Assembly (NCBI GenBank): GCA_963835935.1
Contig: CAWIHK010000001.1
Location: 1,550,001 to 1,614,000 of the forward strand
Origin: CAWIHK01 sp963835935
GTDB taxonomy: Bacteria; Bacteroidota; Ignavibacteria; UBA10030; CAVZMI01
DNA: 64,000 nt
Reading direction: 5' to 3'
Shown here: one piece after another, positions 8,538 through 17,814 of the stretch
How positions within the stretch are numbered: position 1 is the stretch's first letter
How the letters are laid out: every line of letters starts with the position of its first letter
Program-made: the position numbers and the translations under genes
The notes under the pieces: generated by a model
Told to the model about the DNA's origin: nothing
What the model saw: only the letters and a program-made list of their open reading frames with translations
The model's database searches: none

Positions 8538-8554
8538 CAAAATAGCCCACTACC
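8538..8554 (-). repeat. Right arm of the 17-bp perfect inverted repeat
   Basis: Exact reverse complement of 7653-7669. It closes the small HEPN-bearing insertion just upstream of the tRNA-Pro promoter. Confidence 0.8.
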
Positions 8555-8569
8555 AGGTTTTCAGAATAC

Positions 8570-8598
8570 TTGATAATTTTTAAGACTTTCTGTATATT
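8570..8598 (+). promoter_or_regulatory. Promoter for the tRNA-Pro repeat array
   Basis: TTGATA (8570-8575), a 17-nt spacer and TATATT (8593-8598). It lies before the two repeat copies, so both should be transcribed as a structured leader ahead of the intact tRNA-Pro. Confidence 0.55.
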
Positions 8599-8622
8599 GA
8601 ACATGTTGTAATCAATATAGAT

Positions 8623-8776
8623 TAATCAAAGCATTTTCGGGGCGTGGCTCAGTCCCGTTCCGACCGGGGTTAGCACTCAGGTTTCGGAAAAGAGCTAACC
8701 CCGTTGTCGGAACGAGGATCCCGACCAATTAGGTTGCTCATTGAAAGTCGGGACCCGGTGTTGTAGAAAAAAATAG
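8623..8776 (+). repeat. tRNA-Pro 5' fragment with 101-nt palindromic insertion, copy 1
   Basis: The unit opens with the same leader and first 15 tRNA bases as the real tRNA-Pro (CGGGGCGTGGCTCAG, 8638-8652). A 101-nt insertion (8653-8753) follows, then a CCCGGT-like continuation of the D arm (8754-8766) before homology ends. The insertion has TCCCG/CGGGA ends and folds into a long hairpin (8656-8674 with 8694-8714) and a second stem (8719-8725 with 8747-8753). Confidence 0.85.
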
Positions 8777-8928
8777 TAATTAAAGAATTTTCGGGGCGTG
8801 GCTCAGTCCCGTTCCGACCGGGGGTAGCACTCCGGTTTCGGAAAAGAGCTAACCCCGTTGTCGGAACGAGGATCCCGACCAATTAGGTTGCTCATTGAAA
8901 GTCGGGACCCGGTGTTGTAGAAAAAAAG
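8777..8928 (+). repeat. tRNA-Pro 5' fragment with 101-nt palindromic insertion, copy 2
   Basis: A tandem copy of the preceding unit, 152 bp, nearly identical (a few substitutions, for example in the CGGGG arm). The tRNA piece is at 8792-8806 and the insertion at 8807-8907. The second hairpin is perfect and the first has one changed pair. It leads directly into the leader of the intact tRNA-Pro. Confidence 0.85.
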
Positions 8929-8943
8929 TAATCAAAGGATTTA

Positions 8944-9018
8944 CGGGGCGTGGCTCAGCCCGGTTAGAGCGCTTGGTTCGGGACCAAGAGGCCGGCGGTT
9001 CGAATCCGCCCGCCCCGA
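8944..9018 (+). tRNA. tRNA-Pro (anticodon CGG)
   Basis: A full cloverleaf: acceptor CGGGGCG with CGCCCCG, D arm GCTC/GAGC, anticodon stem CTTGG/CCAAG around TTCGGGA (anticodon CGG), and T arm GGCGG TTCGAAT CCGCC. CCA is not encoded. It is the only complete member of the three tandem tRNA-Pro-related units. Confidence 0.95.
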
Positions 9019-9056
9019 CAAACTAAAAAATTATTTAATACTCGCGGAAATCAAAA

Positions 9057-9455
9057 ATGGCGAACAAAGCAGTTATATTGGTTGTTGATGATGACCGTGT
9101 CTTGCGTGAAACCTTCTCCTATTCACTTGAAAATGCGGGATATAAAGTTATAAAAGCCTCTTCAGGTCAAGAAGCGATTGGAATAGTAAAAAAACAACAT
9201 CCGGATCTAATCCTTCTTGATGTCCAGATGCCTTTGATGAATGGATTTGAAACCGCCGAAGTATTGCAACGTGATGAAGAAACATCAGAAATTCCAATTC
9301 TGTTTCTTACCGGCGAAGCCCGCGATTCAGCATCCGTTGAAAAAGGATTCAAGATTGGCGCGGATGATTATTTAACAAAAGGCCAAAGCACAAAAGAAAT
9401 TCTCCTGCGCATTGAGCGAACACTCAACCGCCGCAACCGCCGCAGTGTGTCATAA
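9057..9455 (+). CDS. Single-domain response regulator (CheY-like)
   Basis: A 132-residue receiver domain with acidic triad VVDDD, phospho-acceptor Asp in LILLDVQMPLMNGFE, Thr in ILFLTGEA and Lys in DDYLTKG. There is no output domain and no adjacent kinase, so the partner is unknown. The arginine-rich tail is short. It starts about 40 bp after tRNA-Pro and may share its transcript. Confidence 0.92.
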   Translation: MANKAVILVVDDDRVLRETFSYSLENAGYKVIKASSGQEAIGIVKKQHPDLILLDVQMPLMNGFETAEVLQRDEETSEIPILFLTGEARDSASVEKGFKIGADDYLTKGQSTKEILLRIERTLNRRNRRSVS

Positions 9456-9530
9456 AACCATAGGTTGAATTAAGCCGCTTTCGCGGCAATGCAAAAAACT
9501 ATACCTATATCACATCAAAAAATAAATCTT

Positions 9531-11006
9531 ATGAAGAAAATATTTTATTTTTCTGTGATGATAATGACTCTTTTCATTTCATGTAATAATGAAACTGAAA
9601 ATTTGAATCGATTAATTCAGAATGGTGAGTTTTCAAATGCAATTAATATAATTAACCTTAAACTACAGGACAAAACCAAGCTTTCAGTTAATGAGATTAA
9701 GATATTGCAAAAATATTTGAATGATATTCAGGCAGTAAAAAGAGAATACAGATTATCGTATGATTCTGTTTATAAAACATTAAAGTCTAAAATTCCCGAT
9801 TTGTCGGAAGTGGATATGAATAAATGGGAGAGAGATTCCAGCCTTGAATATTATTTGATCGATGGTGAAAAAAAATATTTTAAAGGCTGCATTTATGATC
9901 TCTTTCAGGTTAATAAGGAGGCAGCCAGACGTGCAAAATTTTCTGAAGATGATAATTATGACGCTTCCCAATACCCACTTGAAACAATTACTTCCTTTGA
10001 ACATGATTCGGTATTATCAAAAAAAATAAATATAGCATTCAGTTATTTTCAAAAAATTGAAAGCTTACCTGATCAGACTTTACTAAAAGCATGGATACCT
10101 TATGTTCTGGAAAATAAGTTTCAATCGAATATTAGAATAGTTCATTCAAGCATCAGTGATATAGTACTTCCAAAAAGTGATAATTTGACTTCAATGATCT
10201 ATTTCGAAAAGGTAATTGATAAAAAGAACAACTCAAATACAGAATGGAGAAATTATTTCACAAAACCTTCACAGAGTTGGATTAGACCAACGAAAAACCC
10301 TGGATCTATCAACGATTCCATCTTTGTTTGTCAATTTATCTACGAATATGAATCAAAGGGGTATTATAAAAAAATTAACCCAATAGATATTCAGCCTTAC
10401 GATACTTTAGATAAAAATTATCAAAACTATACAAAAGAAACAGAGGATAATTTATTTACACCGTATTTGAAAAATTTGTCAAAAGAAATAGTTGGCAACG
10501 AGACTAACGGTTACCTGAAGGCAAAAAATATATATGAATGGATTTGTAAAAATATTATATGGACTAATTCAAAACCTGTTCTGGAAGATTATGCAGAATA
10601 TACTGCAAAATATAGGCGCGGAGATTGTGAGGCAAAAGCTACCCTCTTCATTTCTCTTTGCCGGATTAATAAAATTCCCACCAGACTACAAGGCGGATGG
10701 GCGGTTCGACCTGATGAGGGCCACTCTCAACATACATGGGCACAAGTATATTTTAAACCTTATGGTTGGATACCTGTAGATGCAGATGCAGGTGCCCGTC
10801 TGATTAATCATAAAGATAAAAGAGTCAGCTATTTTTATTTCGGAAACTGTACCCCATATCATCTGATCATTTCTGATGATGATACAGAACTTCTGCCTAC
10901 AAAAGTTTTTGAAACTATCTATGGTGGTGGACCACAATTAGGTGCATTCGAATGGAAAGGCGGGGATATTGGCTTTGATGTAAAAATTGATTCACATGTT
11001 GAATAA
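9531..11006 (+). CDS. Transglutaminase-like lipoprotein
   Basis: About 491 residues. The ATG at 9531 gives a type II signal, MKKIFYFSVMIMTLFISC, with the lipobox cysteine; an in-frame ATG at 9489 would place the signal inside. The C-terminal third has a transglutaminase-like/papain-fold core with Cys in RRGDCEAKATLF, His in SQHTWAQVYF and Asp in GWIPVDADAG. The N-terminal half is unassigned. The gene is A+T-rich relative to its neighbours, which may reflect transfer. Substrate unknown; probably anchored in the periplasm or outer membrane. Confidence 0.82.
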   Translation: MKKIFYFSVMIMTLFISCNNETENLNRLIQNGEFSNAINIINLKLQDKTKLSVNEIKILQKYLNDIQAVKREYRLSYDSVYKTLKSKIPDLSEVDMNKWERDSSLEYYLIDGEKKYFKGCIYDLFQVNKEAARRAKFSEDDNYDASQYPLETITSFEHDSVLSKKINIAFSYFQKIESLPDQTLLKAWIPYVLENKFQSNIRIVHSSISDIVLPKSDNLTSMIYFEKVIDKKNNSNTEWRNYFTKPSQSWIRPTKNPGSINDSIFVCQFIYEYESKGYYKKINPIDIQPYDTLDKNYQNYTKETEDNLFTPYLKNLSKEIVGNETNGYLKAKNIYEWICKNIIWTNSKPVLEDYAEYTAKYRRGDCEAKATLFISLCRINKIPTRLQGGWAVRPDEGHSQHTWAQVYFKPYGWIPVDADAGARLINHKDKRVSYFYFGNCTPYHLIISDDDTELLPTKVFETIYGGGPQLGAFEWKGGDIGFDVKIDSHVE

Positions 11007-11103
11007 TTCGTACAAATATGAAAATAATTACAAAAAATAAGCATCTTGGCAATTTGATAGTGATGAACTTCGAAGTGCCCGCCTGCTTTTAACATCGAAT
11101 ATT

Positions 11104-12414
11104 ATGTCAGAATACATCGTAGCAATTGTCGGTCGTCCGAATGTCGGGAAATCGACTCTTTTCAACAGAATACTCGGTAATCAGCAAGCGATCGTGCATG
11201 ATATCGCCGGCGTAACGCGTGATCGTCATTACGCACGAACTGAATGGACTGGAAAATATTTTTCCATTGTCGATACCGGAGGATTTGTTCCGGAGAGTCA
11301 CGACGTCTTCGAAGAAGCAATACGAGAACAAGCTCAAATTGCTATTGAAGAAGCAGATTCTATCCTTTTTCTCGTCGATGCAATTGACGGCTTAACTGCG
11401 ATGGATCACATGATTGCAGATATTCTGCGACGAGCTCGAAAAAAAGTTCATCTGGTTGTGAATAAAGTCGACAGCGATAGGCGGGAATCATCCGTAGCAG
11501 AATTTTATCAGCTTGGATTGGGAGAACCATTTTCAATATCGGCTTCAGTCGGAAGAAAAATCGGCGATCTGCTGGATATAGTTACAAACGATTTTTCAGA
11601 GCTTCCTGCCATCGAAGAAGACACACAAAAATTGCTTCTTGCAGTTATTGGCCGGCCGAACGTAGGAAAATCTTCCCTTGTTAACGCACTGACCGGCAAA
11701 AAAATAACTATCGTCACCGAGATACCCGGCACAACCAGAGACTCCATCGATTCGATAATCACGCACGAAGGGAATGAATATCACTTAATTGATACTGCCG
11801 GACTTCGCAGAAGAGCAAAAGTTCGTGAGAGTATCGAGTTCTTCAGCACAATTAGAACCGTAAAGAGTATTGAACGCTGTTCCGTCGCTCTCGTTCTCGT
11901 CGATTCCACTCTCGGCGTCGAGCGGCAGGATCTTCGAATCATCCAGACTGCTGTGGAACGGAAAAAGGGAGTGGTACTTGTTGTTAATAAATGGGATTTG
12001 ATTGAAAAGGATACGAACACAGCAGATCAATTTACGGTAGCATTGAAAAACCTTTTAGGCAGACATACATACATTCCAATTATTTATACATCCGCTAAGA
12101 CAGGGCAAAGAATCTGGAAAGTTCTCGATGTTGCATCTGAAGTGAATAAAGAAAGGCAAAAGGAAGTGTCGACAAGCAAATTGAATAGTATCTTGCTGAC
12201 AGAAATTGAACGCAATCCTCCATCGTCAACATCCGGGAAAGAAATCAAGATTAAATATATCACGCAGGTAAAAACGCGTCCGCCTGTGATTGCTTTTTTT
12301 GCTAATGAACCAAAACTTATACAAGAAAACTATCGCCGATTTTTGGAAAATACCATTCGAACGCATTTCGGTTTTTCGGGAGTTCCAATTACGCTTGTTT
12401 TTAAACAGAAGTAA
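11104..12414 (+). CDS. der: Ribosome-assembly GTPase Der (EngA)
   Basis: 436 residues with two tandem GTPase domains. The first P-loop is GRPNVGKSTLFNRI near residue 10 with DTGGF; the second is GRPNVGKSSLVNALTG near residue 185 with DTAGL and NKWD. A C-terminal KH-like domain (ITQVKTRPPVIAFFAN) follows. Der is needed for 50S maturation. It converges with punA, the two stops being 3 bp apart. Confidence 0.97.
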   Translation: MSEYIVAIVGRPNVGKSTLFNRILGNQQAIVHDIAGVTRDRHYARTEWTGKYFSIVDTGGFVPESHDVFEEAIREQAQIAIEEADSILFLVDAIDGLTAMDHMIADILRRARKKVHLVVNKVDSDRRESSVAEFYQLGLGEPFSISASVGRKIGDLLDIVTNDFSELPAIEEDTQKLLLAVIGRPNVGKSSLVNALTGKKITIVTEIPGTTRDSIDSIITHEGNEYHLIDTAGLRRRAKVRESIEFFSTIRTVKSIERCSVALVLVDSTLGVERQDLRIIQTAVERKKGVVLVVNKWDLIEKDTNTADQFTVALKNLLGRHTYIPIIYTSAKTGQRIWKVLDVASEVNKERQKEVSTSKLNSILLTEIERNPPSSTSGKEIKIKYITQVKTRPPVIAFFANEPKLIQENYRRFLENTIRTHFGFSGVPITLVFKQK

Positions 12415-12417
12415 CTT

Positions 12418-13254
12418 TCATGCCAATTCATGCAGCAATGAAATCATGATTTGTGAAAATCTATTTTTAACAGTTCCGGCTGTCTCTATTACTTCTTGAT
12501 GTGTAAGTTTCTTTGGACTAAGCCCGGTTGCCATATTGGTAATGCATGAAATACCAACACATTCTATTCCCCAGCCTGATGCAATGATCGCTTCCGGGAA
12601 TGTCGACATTCCAACAACATCACCACCCATTCTATGAATCATCTTAACTTCTGCAGACGTTTCATAAGACGGTCCTGTCACCCAACAATAATTTCCATGA
12701 CGCAAGGGAATTTTCATTTCGGATGCTACTTCAGTCACCTTATTGCAGAGGAATTCACTACAGGTAGATTTATATAATTCATTCGTTTTCAATATGTTAA
12801 GTGGATACTTCGAATTCGATTTCTCGCTTGTAAATTTTATGTAATCATGGATTAACATCAAGTCGCCAGGAGAGAATAATGGGTTTATTCCTCCAACTGC
12901 GCAGGTTAACACCAATCGTTTCACGCCTAAAGCATGAGCAATGATAATCGGAAGAGTTGTTTTTTCAAAATTTCCTGATTCATAGAAATGTACTCTCCCT
13001 TGAAAAATCAAAACATCTTTTTCGATACCGGCTTTATCTTTAATTTGACTAAAAATTATTTGTCCTGGATGTCCTTCAATTGTTGATTGAGGATATCCTT
13101 CGATCGATGAGGTTGGGATGCGATTTTTTTTCAGAAGTGTATCGGCAAAATCACTCAGTCCTGTTCCGAGTACCAAGGCGAGTTCAGGAATTGATTTTGT
13201 GAATTTTCTGATCTGTTGAATTATTTTCTCTGTATTGTCAGTTGACATATTCAT
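12418..13254 (-). CDS. punA: Purine-nucleoside phosphorylase
   Basis: 278 residues of the trimeric PNP family, which cleaves guanosine/inosine-type nucleosides with phosphate. Motifs are LALVLGTGLSDFAD (phosphate loop), GRVHFYES, TCAVGGINP, GPSYETSAEVKM and the GMSTFPEAIIA block, which resembles the usual GMSTVPE. It lies downstream of tdk on the same strand with a 95-bp gap, so a salvage operon tdk-punA is likely. Start ATG 13254 or 13248. Confidence 0.95.
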   Translation of the reverse strand: MNMSTDNTEKIIQQIRKFTKSIPELALVLGTGLSDFADTLLKKNRIPTSSIEGYPQSTIEGHPGQIIFSQIKDKAGIEKDVLIFQGRVHFYESGNFEKTTLPIIIAHALGVKRLVLTCAVGGINPLFSPGDLMLIHDYIKFTSEKSNSKYPLNILKTNELYKSTCSEFLCNKVTEVASEMKIPLRHGNYCWVTGPSYETSAEVKMIHRMGGDVVGMSTFPEAIIASGWGIECVGISCITNMATGLSPKKLTHQEVIETAGTVKNRFSQIMISLLHELA

Positions 13255-13349
13255 TTAAAAACTAATTTCATGGAACATCTTTATCATCCTCTACAATTAT
13301 CGCACGATTGTTCTGATTGTTCAAATAGAAATGCAGGAAGTGAAATTGT

Positions 13350-13925
13350 CTAATCTGATGGCGGCACAAAACATTTTCTGCAGCGTGCCTCATACATTTC
13401 AGATGCTCCGACAGCTATTCGTTCAGTATGGATATTTGTTTTTCGTTGTGTTCTGTCGGCCGGATTACCGCAAACCACACATATTGCGAGTGTCTTTACA
13501 ATATACTCAGCGACAGTTAACAGTTGCGGCATCGGATCGAATGGACGTCCGCGATAATCTTGATCTAAACCGGCAACGATAACACGTTTTCCGTCATTCG
13601 CAAGTTCTTCACAGACTTGAATCAGATTTTCTTGAAAGAATTGACTTTCGTCGATTCCAATTACTTGAGCATCGGCAGCTAACGCAGGAATTGCGCCCGC
13701 ATCCTCGACAATTGTGGATTGAAACGATTGATCGTTGTGAGTAACAACAGAATCTTTACTGAATCGGTCATCGATTTTTGGTTTGAAGATCATCACTTTC
13801 TGTTTAGCTATTTGTGCGCGCCGTACACGCCGGATTAATTCTTCCGTTTTTCCGCTGAACATACAGCCGCAGATAACTTCGATCCATCCAATATCTTTAG
13901 GAAACGTATGAAGCGTTTCTTCCAT
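13350..13925 (-). CDS. tdk: Thymidine kinase (type II)
   Basis: 191 residues. It has the P-loop ICGCMFSGKTEELIRRVRRA, the catalytic block IGIDESQFF and the C-terminal zinc-binding cysteines CVVCG and CRKC. It phosphorylates thymidine for DNA synthesis. It is divergent from the tRNA-Arg region and runs towards punA. The length is normal. Confidence 0.96.
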   Translation of the reverse strand: MEETLHTFPKDIGWIEVICGCMFSGKTEELIRRVRRAQIAKQKVMIFKPKIDDRFSKDSVVTHNDQSFQSTIVEDAGAIPALAADAQVIGIDESQFFQENLIQVCEELANDGKRVIVAGLDQDYRGRPFDPMPQLLTVAEYIVKTLAICVVCGNPADRTQRKTNIHTERIAVGASEMYEARCRKCFVPPSD

Positions 13926-14045
13926 AATCTCTTCGTGAATAAAAAACTAACGTTAATGTGCGTAAATATACCAAAAGGGTGATGGCAATGCAAGTACTTC
14001 TGTTGCTACTCTTTCTTGCATTTCGTATTTTAACTTGTTGTACAA

Positions 14046-14120
14046 GCCCCTGTAGCTCAGTATGGATAGAGCAGCAGTTTCCTAAACTGTTTGTCGGGTG
14101 TTCGAATCACCCCAGGGGCA
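14046..14120 (+). tRNA. tRNA-Arg (anticodon CCT)
   Basis: Cloverleaf with acceptor GCCCCTG/CAGGGGC, D arm GCTC/GAGC, anticodon loop TTCCTAA (CCT, codon AGG) and T arm GGGTG TTCGAAT CACCC. CCA is not encoded. Confidence 0.95.
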
Positions 14121-14236
14121 CTTTTAAAAAAACAATTAATAATGAAACTGACGATAATAACAACATAACAACAATCATTCTGAAAATTGCTTGAGCCAAC
14201 ACTTGTTCAATTGAAGAAAGATGTAAAAGGAAAAAA

Positions 14237-16216
14237 ATGAAAAAATCGATTCTGCTGTATCTAGGAATTTTTATCCTCATGACGGCATTCGCTTTCGGAC
14301 AGGATGAACTAACCGACTTCCGTGAAATAAACAAAATTCAAAATCCGTCCAATAAAATTGTTGCGCTTCAATCATTCCTCAAAAATTATCCTGGAAGTAA
14401 TTTAAAAAGCAGAATCTACCTCGAACTTTTCCGCTCCTACTTGCAATTGAACGCCGTCGATTCAGCCCTAGACGCAGGGCGGCGGGGAATCGCATTGACG
14501 CCGGATGCCAATCGAGATCTGAACTATTGGCTGATCGCGGTCGGTTTACTGTCGAAAGGAGTAGCTCTCGATACTGCGGAAGTGTACGCAACACGAGCCG
14601 TGAAATGGGCTCAGGATGTACAATACGCTGAATATCCGGAAGTTCTGAACACGCTCGCTTTAATTTTAGAAAAAAGAGGTAAAACAAAAGAAGCAGAAAA
14701 ATGCGCACTTGAACTTGTCGAACTCTCACCGAATAACGCAGAATATCAGTTTACCCTTGCCCTGTGCGAAAATGCAAATTACGAATTTGAATCAGCGCTG
14801 AAATCTTTGGTCCGCGCCATTTTATTCGGCAAATCCGATGATGCGGTCAATATGTTTAATAATATTCTTCATCAATGGAAGTTGCCGGACGAAAGTGAAA
14901 AAGCAAAAGTAACGCTGGTGAAAGAAGTGATCGATGCGTTTATGGATAAGACTAAAACGGTAGACTTAGCTCATGCACAAAGTATTTGTGCCGCAGTTTA
15001 CGCCAGACTTGGCGTCGATTTGAAACATGCGCGAGAATGGGCAATTTCGGCTTTACAATTCAAAGATGAAAATATCGATCTTGACGAAGAAATCGAACGA
15101 ACAAAGAATTTTGCGCTTGTCTCGATAGCGCAAGAGAAATATCAGGAAGCGACTGCAACACTCTCGTCGATATCCGATCTTGTAGATCCATGGAACATCG
15201 AATTCTGGAAACTGTTTGGTCAGGCATACGAAAAACAACAGAAGCATGACCAGGCGCGAGAAGCATACTTAAATGGATTGGTGGTCGGAAAAGATTCCAT
15301 TCTGCTTAATCTTCATGAACGGCTTCGGACAGAAAAAGAAAAAAGTGAAACTCCAATCGACACGTTGATTCAGAGGTGTATTCTCAAACTAGAGAATTTC
15401 AGGCCCAAGGAAATAACAAAAACAAAAAATCGTAACGGTCTTGTCGTGCTTGCAGAATTATTTACAGGAGCCGAATGCGGTCCATGCGTCGCGGCTGATA
15501 AAGCATTAGACCTTCTTTCCGATATCTATTCGCCTGAATCACTTGCAATTCTTGAATATCATCTTCATATACCCGGTCCTGATCCGCTGTCGAATTCTGA
15601 TTCATGGGACCAATATCTATCATACGGCGCGAATTTTGGAACCCCGACGCTGATAATAGATGGCAAAACAAAACTTACAGGTGGTGGGCCGAAATTACTT
15701 GTTAAAAATCGTTATAATGTTTTCAAATATTCTCTTCAGAGGGAGCAAAAAAGAAAATCGAAGATATCGATGACATTAAATTCGAAGCTTAGAAGCGACA
15801 GCATTCTGATCAATATCTCCATTCAATCGAGCGGAATAGATTCTGTAAATGCAAATTATTTGCACATCGCCGTGGTAGAGAAAACGGTGGAGTACAAAGG
15901 AGGAAATGGAATAGATCATCATTCGTATGTTGTACGTGAATTACCCGACGGCATGAATGGAATACCTCTTGACATGAAATCCGGTCGATCAAATATTACA
16001 AAAATCGTTCCGGTCAAAGAAATTGAAAAAAAGATCAAAATGTATCTGGACAACGTCGTCACCCATCAATCATGGCGTTCGTCGTTTGGAAATTTCAAGG
16101 GATGGAAACAGAGACCGGACACGATTAATCCGGAGAATTTGGTGATTGTCGCTTGGATCCAAAATCCAGTATCAAGGCAAGTTGAACAATCTGCGATGAC
16201 AAAAGTGAACCAATAG
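14237..16216 (+). CDS. Secreted TPR protein with thioredoxin-like domain
   Basis: 659 residues. The N-terminal signal peptide MKKSILLYLGIFILMTAFAF ends near GQDE. Residues about 25-370 are helical repeats of TPR type. A thioredoxin-like part follows, with the redox motif CGPC in FTGAECGPCVAADKALDLL (about residue 413) and a cis-Pro-like FGTPTLIIDG. The C-terminal 150 residues look like a beta domain. It is probably periplasmic, perhaps in disulfide or thiol handling; the substrate is unknown. An AAAGGAAAAAA site precedes the ATG. Confidence 0.8.
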   Translation: MKKSILLYLGIFILMTAFAFGQDELTDFREINKIQNPSNKIVALQSFLKNYPGSNLKSRIYLELFRSYLQLNAVDSALDAGRRGIALTPDANRDLNYWLIAVGLLSKGVALDTAEVYATRAVKWAQDVQYAEYPEVLNTLALILEKRGKTKEAEKCALELVELSPNNAEYQFTLALCENANYEFESALKSLVRAILFGKSDDAVNMFNNILHQWKLPDESEKAKVTLVKEVIDAFMDKTKTVDLAHAQSICAAVYARLGVDLKHAREWAISALQFKDENIDLDEEIERTKNFALVSIAQEKYQEATATLSSISDLVDPWNIEFWKLFGQAYEKQQKHDQAREAYLNGLVVGKDSILLNLHERLRTEKEKSETPIDTLIQRCILKLENFRPKEITKTKNRNGLVVLAELFTGAECGPCVAADKALDLLSDIYSPESLAILEYHLHIPGPDPLSNSDSWDQYLSYGANFGTPTLIIDGKTKLTGGGPKLLVKNRYNVFKYSLQREQKRKSKISMTLNSKLRSDSILINISIQSSGIDSVNANYLHIAVVEKTVEYKGGNGIDHHSYVVRELPDGMNGIPLDMKSGRSNITKIVPVKEIEKKIKMYLDNVVTHQSWRSSFGNFKGWKQRPDTINPENLVIVAWIQNPVSRQVEQSAMTKVNQ

Positions 16217-16227
16217 AAGGTGTTGCA

Positions 16228-16674
16228 ATGTCCCTGAAATCCTCTCAAGAAGATTCGGTAGTAGCCGAAAATAGGATAGAAGGGGTCTTAATGTTAGCAT
16301 ACGTTGCAACAACTGAGAATATAAAAGTGATTGTCCGGCCTATTTATTTGGATGGGCAATCGAACATGATGGAAAAGAAATTTGTTTTTACGTATTTTAT
16401 TCGTATTGAAAATCATAGCGGGGAAAAAGTTCAACTCCTCCGGCGGCATTGGATCATCAACGATTCGAAAGGAAATACCGAGGAGTTAAACGGAATAGGT
16501 GTCGTTGGCGAACAACCGTATATTTCTCCCGGCGATGCGCATGAATACAACAGTTATTGTGTGTTGAAATGGTTCGAAGGTACTATGGAAGGTACTTATG
16601 AAATGAGACATGAGGGAGGCGAAGATTTTCTTGTACAAATCCCAAAGTTTTTTTTAAAGGCCGGAGTCAACTAA
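16228..16674 (+). CDS. apaG: ApaG protein (DUF525)
   Basis: The core is typical ApaG: FVFTYFIRIENHSGEKVQLL, RRHWIIND, GVVGEQPYISPG and GTMEGTYEMRHEGGEDF, an FN3-like beta domain whose function is unsettled. The frame gives 148 residues from 16228 with AAGGTG upstream. ATG 16291, also with GAAGGGG upstream, gives 128, closer to the usual 125, and may be the true start. It lies 11 bp after the TPR/thioredoxin gene. Confidence 0.9.
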   Translation: MSLKSSQEDSVVAENRIEGVLMLAYVATTENIKVIVRPIYLDGQSNMMEKKFVFTYFIRIENHSGEKVQLLRRHWIINDSKGNTEELNGIGVVGEQPYISPGDAHEYNSYCVLKWFEGTMEGTYEMRHEGGEDFLVQIPKFFLKAGVN

Positions 16675-16710
16675 TTGCATAATATTGCAGTACAAAGTAA
16701 AAGTTTTTCC

Positions 16711-17814
16711 ATGAAATCGATAGACTGTATTCTTTTACTCTTATTCGTCGTTGTTTTCTCGTTTTTTAATTCTTGCACGACTTATGTGTACACACTTTCA
16801 GATTCTACAATTAAAGACGGCAAGTACGACAGCGAATTCCCCACAAAAAGTCCTTCAAAATATCTTGAAGACATTTCAAAAACTATTCGAATCATTAACA
16901 GCATCAATTCCTACGAGACTTACATTTTTTCCGAGGAGAGTGCCGTCACACTTGACGATATCATGAAAGATGGATTCGAAAAGAAAGCGGTAAAATCTTT
17001 TCAATCCAACAACACGATGTCCGGTACCGGCACAATAATTTATAAACAAGGAAAAAATGTGGCAGTTCTTACATGTTCACATGTCGTAAGTTTTCCGGAC
17101 ACAGTAATATCGTACTTTAAAAACAAAAATGGAAGCTCGCGTTTCATCAAGAGAGTGTCGATTCAAAAATCGAGAGTATCATATATAAGCGATTTCCCTG
17201 ACGGTGGAGAAGTTTACCTCCTCTGTATAGATAAGAATAACGACGTCGCTCTTCTCGGCAGAAAGTACAATGAATATCCGGTACGACAACTGGAACCATT
17301 CAGCGGAAAAATCGGAAGCGCGGAGGAATTGGAGTGGGGAACTTTTGTTTACCTTTTTGGTTTCCCAATGCTGAATAAGATGGTAACAACCGCAGTTGTC
17401 AGCAGCCCGAATAAAGACTTAAAGCACTCATTTTTACTCGATGCATCTTTTAATCGCGGCTTTAGCGGCGGCATCGTGGTTGCAATACGCGACGGCGTCC
17501 CGAACTTCGAATTAGTTGGAATGATCACCTCCGTCCCGGCTGAAAATTATTACATGCTTACTCCTGCAGAAAAAGACGACGAAGATGAACTCGATACTGA
17601 ATCACCGTACAGTGGCGACATCTATATTCAAAATCGATCGAATATTATTTATGGAGTGACCCGCGCAATTTCCATCGAGACGATCAAAAATTTTCTCACA
17701 AAGAATAAAGAATACTTAGAACTCCAAGATTTCCACATCGATTCATTTTTCCAGGCACAGGTGGATACTGTAAAAAATACGCCGCCACCGAAGGTTGGAG
17801 TGCCGGCAAATTAG
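16711..17814 (+). CDS. Trypsin-like serine protease-type lipoprotein
   Basis: About 367 residues from ATG 16711, which creates a lipoprotein signal ending at the cysteine of VFSFFNSC. A TTG at 16675 would extend it implausibly. The chymotrypsin-fold order is visible: SGTGTIIYKQGKN, His in VLTCSHVV, Asp in DKNNDVALLG and Ser in FNRGFSGGIVVAI. It probably acts in the periplasm. The target is unknown, and activity cannot be proved from motifs. It follows apaG directly. The next 180 bp to proS hold nothing I recognise. Confidence 0.8.
   Translation: MKSIDCILLLLFVVVFSFFNSCTTYVYTLSDSTIKDGKYDSEFPTKSPSKYLEDISKTIRIINSINSYETYIFSEESAVTLDDIMKDGFEKKAVKSFQSNNTMSGTGTIIYKQGKNVAVLTCSHVVSFPDTVISYFKNKNGSSRFIKRVSIQKSRVSYISDFPDGGEVYLLCIDKNNDVALLGRKYNEYPVRQLEPFSGKIGSAEELEWGTFVYLFGFPMLNKMVTTAVVSSPNKDLKHSFLLDASFNRGFSGGIVVAIRDGVPNFELVGMITSVPAENYYMLTPAEKDDEDELDTESPYSGDIYIQNRSNIIYGVTRAISIETIKNFLTKNKEYLELQDFHIDSFFQAQVDTVKNTPPPKVGVPAN

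Noticed and set aside
8623..8928. CRISPR array
   Set aside because: Only two long near-identical units with hairpins and no spacers. No CRISPR-like array was seen anywhere in the window.
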